The notes beneath the pieces were generated by a model. The model saw only the letters and a list, made by a program, of their open reading frames with translations. It was not told where the DNA came from and made no database searches. Of a stretch of 64,000 bases of DNA, positions 16,901 through 25,900 are shown piece by piece; within the stretch, counting starts at the first letter, position 1, and each line of letters opens with the position of its first letter. Source of the stretch: Chrysaora quinquecirrha (Eukaryota; Cnidaria; Scyphozoa; Semaeostomeae; Pelagiidae); contig JACTAT010000014.1 in the NCBI GenBank assembly GCA_014526335.1, forward strand, positions 2,906,840 through 2,970,839, given 5' to 3'. Position numbers and translations under genes: made by a program.

Positions 16901-19900
16901 ATCCGCTGCCTTCTGATCATTTTTAGGATCTTTGTTACTTGTGAACGATGACGAGGATGTTTCTGTTTTCTTCTGGTTCCTATCTCTCGGTTCCTTTTCT
17001 AGTCTCTGTTTCTTCAGCGTAGAATCTGACTGTTTTCCATCTAAACTTTTATCTAGTGCTCGTTTTCTATGTTGACGATTCTGATCCGGTTCGGATCGAA
17101 CAGAAGATGCTGATCCGGTTCGTTTTTTATCAGGATCCCGATAAGTCTGTTTATTTCCGTCCGATACTGAACTGTCCGAGCGAGACCGCGCGGTCCGTTC
17201 CGACTGCATATCCAAATCTAATGATCGTTGGAACGCCTCGTAGCTTCGCAACTTTTCCTCAGTGTTTTTCGAAGACCGTGCGTCACAAGATATCGAACTA
17301 GAATTCTTTTCCGGGACTTCCTTTGAAATTGTCCTGAAGTTGCTAGTACCACTACTTGAAGGCCGATCATGTTTGGTTTGTACAAGACTAAGTGTCTCCA
17401 TGTTCTGATACCTTTCATCTGAATCTCGTATATGCTCAAATCTTCCCGGATCAAGCGGAGAGCGTCCCATCAGACTTTTCCGCGCGGTTTTATTTGATTT
17501 TACACCACGATTGTTTATATTTCCAGCCGACCTGGAATTTTCATGGGAATTATTTCCATCGCTGTTCTTAGTCAAAGTTGTACGTGATTTCTCCGGCTTT
17601 TCGTTGCTGTTAAGACTCCCATGTTTCGCTGCTATTGGCTCTCCTTGCCTTGAAATAGGGGTATGTTCCTGTGATTTTGAACCAGCGTGACTCGAGCGGC
17701 TCGAACGACTTGAGACGTAAGATGACGATGTTGCAACAGTACTATTGCTGCAAGTAGGAATACTACATGATGCTGTTATGACTCCGTTATTGCGCCCACG
17801 GATGCCAGACGGTGTAGATGCAACAGTATCACGAAATGCTGTTTCTGACACCGCATTTCTGCTTTTCGGAACATATTTTGATGATGCTAAGATTGTATTA
17901 CTGTGCAAGGCATTGCTACGTGGTCCTTCTGTGCTATGATTACTATGCAAACGAATGCTATATGCGTTTCTATGTTCGAGAGCATTACCTGATGCAGTCT
18001 TGACAGTGCGACCACGTTCAATAAGGCTAAAAGACGACGAGATCACAGTAGGACTGCTTTCTGAAGTAGAGGACGTAGCTTTTGTTCCCACTTTGTGATG
18101 TCCAGGGATGAATTTATTTTTAGGTATACTTCTAGAAATTCCACTAGACGCTGCTACAATATTGTCACGGCTTTCAGGGGGAATGCCACTCAACACTGTT
18201 GCTACAGCATTACTCAACGAATTTGCAAGTTCAGAAACTGAATTATCAGCAGTAAGCATCGACTCTAATGAAGATAAAGCAGAAGTAGAAGAAGAGGAAT
18301 CCACATCTCTTACGTCATACATCAAACTCATTCTATCGGTTTGATTGGTAGTTTTATTTGTAATCAAAGGGTCATTCCCCGCTGAAACCGCTGAAGAATC
18401 TCCTTGGGCAGTATTCGAGTTCTGACGTTGAATTTGGAATGATCCAGTACAGCTGGACGCACTGTCAGTGTCTACAACTTTCTTCGCGTATTTATTTAAA
18501 GGTTCCACTCGAGTTCCATCTGTATAAAAGCTTCCCACCTCGGCACTCGTAGCTGAAGCAGTGTCGTAAATTCGTGGCAAAATAGTCTCTCTGAGTGCTG
18601 TTTGCAAGCTCACTTGTGTTAATTCTTTAACATTGTTGGAAACAAGCTGACTTTTCCAGACTGGATTACGCACAGAAGTGATTGCTTTTGCACTTGAGAA
18701 ACTTGTCGAAACTGAAGTAATATTCGCAAAAGCTGTCGAAACTGAAGTAATATTCGCAAAAGCTGTCGAAACTGAAGGAATATTCAAAACAGCTGTCGAA
18801 ACTGAAGTAACATTTGCAGAAACTGTCGAAACTAATGGAACATTCGAAAATGCTGTCGAAACTGAAGGAATATTCAAAACAGCTGTCGAAACTGAAGTAA
18901 CATTTGCAGAAGCTGTCGAAACTAATGGAACATTCGAAAATGCTGTCGAAACTGAAGGAATATTCAAAACAGCTGTCGAAACTGACGTAACATTTGCAGA
19001 AGCTGTCGAAACTGATGGAATATTCGAAAATGCTGTCGAAACTGATGGAAAATTCGCAAAAGCTGTCGAAACTGATGGAATATTCACCAAAGTTGTCGAA
19101 ACTAAGGGAATATTTGGAGGGCTTGTAGTAACATGCGCAACAGTACTAGAAGCTGATGCAATGTTCGAATCTTCTTGCCTTTTCGCGATACTATTTAGAT
19201 TTTGTAATTTCTGTACTTTACGTTTGCTCAACCTATTTTTCTTAGCTTTTTCCTTGCGTTTCTTCTCCGCGTCTTTGGCAGATTGTCCATTATATGTTTC
19301 CGCTCCGGTTGCTTTGGACCTCAGATTCTTCACAAAACTACTCGCGGCCACATCTTCAGCAGACTTTCCACGATTTGTTTCCGCTCTGACGGCTTTGGAT
19401 CTCAGATTCCCCACAACACTACTCACGCCGGCGCCGTTTCCATCACCGCAACTATTCCGATCTTCTCGAGCGCGATCTATCGCTAACGAAATATCCTCTC
19501 CGTACCGTTCTTTCCAAGACTCCGACAGTCTCTCCCGAAGACGCGTGTTTGTTTCAATATCGATCAACGCAAAGCTTTCTGCCGTTGACAGCTGTCCCAA
19601 CTCTGTATTAAGTTCATGTATTTGGTTTCTGATTTCAGTCATTCGATTACGCACTGTTGAAAGCTCCTTCGATTTCATTTCCATTTTGTCGTCAAGCTCT
19701 AGCAACATTTTCACATCCGTTTGGTAATCTAGAAAAAGACCAGTTGATAAGAATACAGTAGAACATCCATACAACGGACACATGTAGGATTAACATATAA
19801 ATATTCACTGTAGAGAAGTGTCCGCTTTAAGAAGGTTGGTTTTAAATATATATACATTTAAGACGAAAATATATGTCCGTTGATCGGAGGTGTCCGATGT

Positions 19901-22900
19901 ATAGCCATGTCCTTAAATGGGGTTTCATTGTAATATCAATAACATTTAGCTACAACAAACTATTTCGGTATATACTTCAAATTATACAGATATTTTCCTG
20001 GATAAATTTATGATTCTCAAGTGGTATGTAGAGATCTCACCTTTAGGGCTTACGGCTCTATTTACACCAGAACAGATTCATGTGACAAAATCTCAAAATT
20101 GTGAAGAAATTCTTAGTATTTACATGAGAATAGTTGTTCATACTGAGAGGGCCCGTACCTTTTAATACCATGAAAGATGGGACTTAGACTTGTACCTGAG
20201 TACAAGTTATCGCTCATGAAACCGAGACTAACACCAATCCGAGATCGCTCAAACTGGTTCTGAGCGTCCAGCAGTCCAGCATTTGAACTCAATAGCAATA
20301 ACTACGACTCAAGTAATAATTCTAGATCGGACTACTTTGGACCCACCCATAAGCGTAAAGGTTAAGGTAAAGTTTGCTGCATTTATATAGCTGACTATAA
20401 TTTAATATTCTAAGGCACTTTACAATGATATTACCCCCTCAGCTCAAGCACTGAGAAGTATGCCGAAGTACCAATTTTAAACTTTTTCGCCCAATGTTGT
20501 TATCTCTGCAATGACATTGGAAAGACCGTGGCTCGAGCCCACAACATTTCGTTGTCAATCCTGCACTGCACGCTAACCACTGCGCCGCAGAGACCAGACT
20601 TAGAATAAAATTGTTATACAAAATAACTAGAAGGTTCTTACTTGTAGACAGACGCTGTTTTCGTGCAGCGTTTTCCTCAATTTTAACCGCCTTTCTTTCT
20701 TTTCGTCTCATTTTTCTTCTCTCAGCACTGGCTTTCTTAATCGCTGCAACTTTACCTTTGCTTTTCTTGCCACTCTTTGGCTTATCAAGGTTGGTTTTGC
20801 TTTGGCCAACTTCAGAATCTTTACCTAATTCCCGAACTTCATTACCTGCTTCTGAATTATCTGAAATCGTCTGTTTTTGTTCCCTGGTGACAATCTTCAG
20901 TGGTGACTCTGTGCCTCTTGAATCATTCCTATTTTTCTTCAGATTGTCGAAAAATTCGCGCAAAACTTTCGCCTGACGATTCAAATTATTCCCTGCTGTG
21001 TTGCTATCAGAATTTGCATTACTGATCCGTTTATCGGACTTTTCAGCGTTATCTCCAGATTGAGATTGAATCTCCATTCGACGATTTGATGAACTTCCAG
21101 TTGCGTTTGCAGTTGTTTCAGCACAAGATTCACTCTGATATTTGCTTCTAACGGGTTCAAGATTCCAATTATAAGTGCTATTTTCGGACGATTTCGGAGC
21201 ATTCGTATTTGTGCCGATAGCCGCTGTATAATCAGCGTAATTAAATCTCTTGCTTAAGGACCTCGTTAGCGTGGTACGGGAAGACGTGGGGCCTACATTG
21301 GAAACACTGTGGGCAGTACTACGAATTGACGTGGGAGATGCACTAGATATACTGCTAATAATGGAAGCAGTCTCTGTACTAATACTACTGTTCACAGCTT
21401 CGGTTTCAGTAGGTCCACCCGTACACAACTGGTAAGTCTTAGGCCCTGTGGATGGAACACTGTTTTTGTTTACATGGCTAACAACAGTTCCTGACGAGCT
21501 CCGGCTTGGCTCAGGCCCTCGTGACGCGACAGATACAGCTTGACGAGGAAGGCTATGACTTCGGCGAGCTGTCGAAGCCGTTGTAGCTGTGACACTACTG
21601 CTATTAACGAGACCAAGTGAATGCTGTTTCTCATTATTATTATTGCCGGATGACGTTTGCGATATTGAAGTAGCATGTTGTACAATAGTAGGATTTCCAG
21701 AGGCTGTTGTGGGTAGAGGTTCGTTTGAGGCCTCCTCGCCGACGCTTGACTCTGAACTTGTCCTCTGCCGCAGATTCGAGCCGTATCTCTTCAAAATCTT
21801 CCTCACGACAAAAGGAAGGCTGTTTCTTGCAGAATTATCATTGGATGCATTGCTCGCTGTCTTGTTCAAATAACGAAATCTTGATAAAGTCAAAGAGCCC
21901 GATGTACTATCATTGTTCTGTTCTGTTTCACTGCCGCTAGTTAAATCACTATGCATTGTTTCAGTTGATGTGGAACTTGCTTGTGGAGTCTTTCTAAGAG
22001 CCGAGTTCGAAGAGCTAAGCGGGCGAGCAGAAGAATTAGAAGATACTACGTTTGTAGGCTGTAAAGTAGCTGACGATGATGACGATGATGAAGCTGTAAG
22101 GGATGAGGCGTTAGGATTAGTGGTCTTCGTTGACGAAACCGCATCTTTCCGAGCTTCTGTCCGTGGCGTAGGCTGCCGCTGTGTTGCTCCATTTCCGCCA
22201 TCTGCTTTTGACGATGGAGACGAACTGGCAGACTGCGTGATATGCGAGTGTACGACTCTCAAGACTTTCTGATGGTACAAGCAGAACCTAAAAATATAAA
22301 CAGAAGAGTCATTGTGGAAGAAGACATGTGTTTGACTGCCAACTAGAAACCAAAACATCAATAAACAAGGCCACGCAGCAACTTTTAGGCCATACCATAG
22401 TTGATATCCGCACAAAAGCTTAGTATTTGGCAGTTTAAAAGTGAACCTTAGCTTAGAAAACTTATAGCTAATTGAACCGCACTCGCAAGCCTGACTTGAC
22501 ACACAAAGGGTGATTCTATTTTTGTCATGCTTTACAGAGGCGGAAACTATGGGGTTTCTCCCATAAGTATGAATTGACATCCCCCAGTTTCTCCAGTTTT
22601 GTTAGAAGTTTCGATAATTTTCTTTGGGAAACGACACAAAATTAAACAATTTAAACCGATTGTCGGAAATTTTGTCGTCTTGGCTCCAACAGTCGGAATG
22701 TTGAACTCCGCCACTGAAGCTTTGTGAAACTAAGAAGGTATATTACCAGTGATTAATACGGTATCATAGGAAACTTTTACTGTAGATGGGTACGAATACA
22801 TAAAACCAAAGGCATTTCTAAGAATATGTTGACCTGTTAGTTCCCTTCCTCTATCTTAAGTCTTCCAGGCGTTGGATAACAGCCTCACGCCACATGAGAC

Positions 22901-25900
22901 CAGACTGACAAGTAAAGGTTGGGCGTAAGCTGTCTCGGCACGACAAGCCCGATCAACTACGTTGTCGAAGGCACAATGCACGTGCCTTGTTTCAAGGCCA
23001 CAGCATAATGTCGGCAACGAGAGACAGGATTCAAGGAACAAGTATACCGTTAAGGCTCTATTACGCCCCCTCTCTCTATTTAGCCCCCTTCTCTATTAAG
23101 TCCCCCCCTTTTCAAGTGAAAATTTGAAATAAGCCCATCCTCTCTATCAAGCTCCCCAATTATTTTGGCCACTTGAAAGTTCAGTAGTAAACGTACGATA
23201 TTAAATGAAAATATGTTGTAACGTGTTTCATATCCAAAACTTGTGTCTTACAACAACTAATAACTCCGTAGTTACTAAAATTTTTGTGATCTAAGGTTAA
23301 AAATTCATTTTATAGTTTATTTTTATTGCCTGTAGCATTCGTTAACAAATAGAGAACAAAATATGCTAGATAACTTATTAAACCCTCACTCTCTAATAAG
23401 CCCCCTTTCTAATAAGCCCCCCTCAAAACTTCCAAAATGAAATAAGCCCCCGGGGGCTAGATAGAGCTTTATACAGTAAGTGCTTTTATACACTATCTGC
23501 CTGAAGGGAAATGCATTTTTCATTTTACATTCTGCATTAACTGAATTGAGAGACTATATTGAAATTGTGAAAGGTGTTTGATTTCAAAATATATAACCAA
23601 AAATGTCATAAGTACAAAGTCCTTTATGCTTTTGTAACCACCACAGTAAAAGTGCCTCTACTCTGGCAGAAGATCTGGTATCTAACTCCTCTTACCTTAC
23701 ACTAATGTGAGACTCTATGAGAACACTGTAGGCAGCCAAGTGGCACCCCACATATGCAGAGCTTCACGCATATCTGACGGACAAGGTAGCCGCATGCTGG
23801 CCGACTCGCCGCCATGAAAAGGGCCTTCAAGACAATTGAATAAAAATATATAAATTTAAAAATTGGAAATATATACTTGGCATTTGTATTTGTATTAGAC
23901 GGACATCGTCTTCCATCTTGATACAGAAATTCACATTGACTTGAATCGGATAACGATTTGAATGACTCATCAAGAGACATGATACTGCTTTCAAAGGAAC
24001 TTGTCAGTGATACATTCCCACGAACTTCGCCTTTAACTGGTGGTACTACCTTGGCTCCTTGAGTCTACGGAATAAACATGCATTTACTTAGGAAGATTTT
24101 GTGTATGGCGCTTAATTTCATAGTGCTGCTTCAACCTAGGTGCTTCTAATAGAGTCGTTGTTGCTAGGCCGTAGTGTGCCTGTATGATTTTTTAGCTGTT
24201 CAACTATTTCATACGTAATTCAAGTCGAACCAGGGTTTCATTTGTGGAGCAAAATCTTGATACATAAACAGGATTGATACAAAAAATTGTATATTAAGAA
24301 CAGCAAAATCGGCAATGTTGCACACTGCTATGAGGTGTCAGAAAAGAAACATGGTTCAGCTTTTTGGTACATACTTTCTGCTTCATGCAATTACTCTATG
24401 TACATTTTCCTCAAAATGCTTGACAACTTTAAAAGTAGTATTTGGTACGTTATAAGCAAACTACAGTGTTTCGTTCTCTAGCTCTAGGGCCAAATTGAGT
24501 GGTTCGCTACATACGAGAGAATATGATAAGCGACTACCAGTTTGGTCTAAGACGATAGTGTATATGCAAGCTCCTTATGGGAGGAATCAAGAGCACATTT
24601 TACTAGCTTTCGTCAGAATGTTGGTTGATTCATAAATTTTCAAATAATTGCCCCTTTTTCAGAAGGATTTTTAAACAAGTGCCCTGGGGCGCTTAATCAA
24701 GGATATACAGCAACTGAATTAAACTATACGAAGAATAAATCAGCTTTGTTACCTGTTGCATGGATGTGGTCCGTGGTACCACAAAAGATGCCGTAGAGGC
24801 AACAGTACCAGCTGCAACAGTACCAGCTGCAACAGAACCAGATGCAACAGGCGTTCTGGTATTCTTGTTGCTAGAACTTGACTCTGTCCCAGACACAATG
24901 GAAGCTCGAGAAGCACTGACAGATTCATCCCCCGACAAATCTACTACAGAGGGTCTGTTATCACTAGTCTGTTTCCCTTTATCAGATGCACTCCCCCTGC
25001 TACTAGTTGGCTGTTGGTTACAGGAGAGCAGATCTACAACAGCGTCAGCTACTGGTGTAGTCTTCTTGTTGCGATTAGCTGACTGGTCTGAAGGACGTGC
25101 TATGTCTGGGCAGTTACTTTGAAGACTATTTTGCATCTTCTGGTAAGCATTCCCATTAGATTTTGACGCGGGATTTTTGGCAGTTGGTGTTGCATTGTTA
25201 TTTCCATTTGCCGACTCCTCTGAAGGAGATGCTCTCTCTGGACGATCGCCCAGAGCAGGATACTGCTTCTTCTGGTTAGTATGTCCAGTATACTTTGCCG
25301 CAGCTGGTTTAGCAGTTGGTGCGGTCTCTACTGTCGAGGATTTGCTTGATGCTACTGGTGTTTTAGGTGAGTAAGATGCCACTGGAGTTTTAGAGCTGAT
25401 CGATGCCCATGGAGTTTCAGAAGAGCTCAATCTTCCGGATATGTTTGAATTCTTAGACGGTGTTTTAAAGATACTAGGTTGCACTTGTGTTTTATCAGAT
25501 GGCGCATTCACTGATCCTACTAAAGATTTTCCACTCACAGTTGAAGAAGACATCATTTGGAAAGAAGTAGTCTCCCGAGGCTTGTCACCACTTAAAAGAT
25601 TTATCAGCGTTGTACTTCCCTCGTTGTTGTTATTAAAACCCGTGCTGTTCTCATTCTTGCTTGGAGTTTTACTGGGCGTATCCTTCTTTTTACAAAGATT
25701 CTCTGTTACAAACATTGCAAGTGACTGCTCCTCGTCATCACTCACAAAAGGACAAGGCTTTCTTGTGACAGTGTTAGAGCCACCTTGCTATTTTCTAAAT
25801 AACTTGCGTCTGTTATTGCGTTGCTTGCATTCAAGTCACTGCAATTTTCCGTGGTTCTTGACATTATTGTGAACGATCCAACACTGCTTTTAGGACCTGT

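Noticed and set aside
18678..19727. A 349-residue plus-strand frame rich in VETEGIFKTA-type repeats
   Set aside because: It is antisense to ZNF106 exon 6, open only because the 30-base repeat is stop-free on both strands. The minus frame has the conserved coiled coil and correct splice phases.
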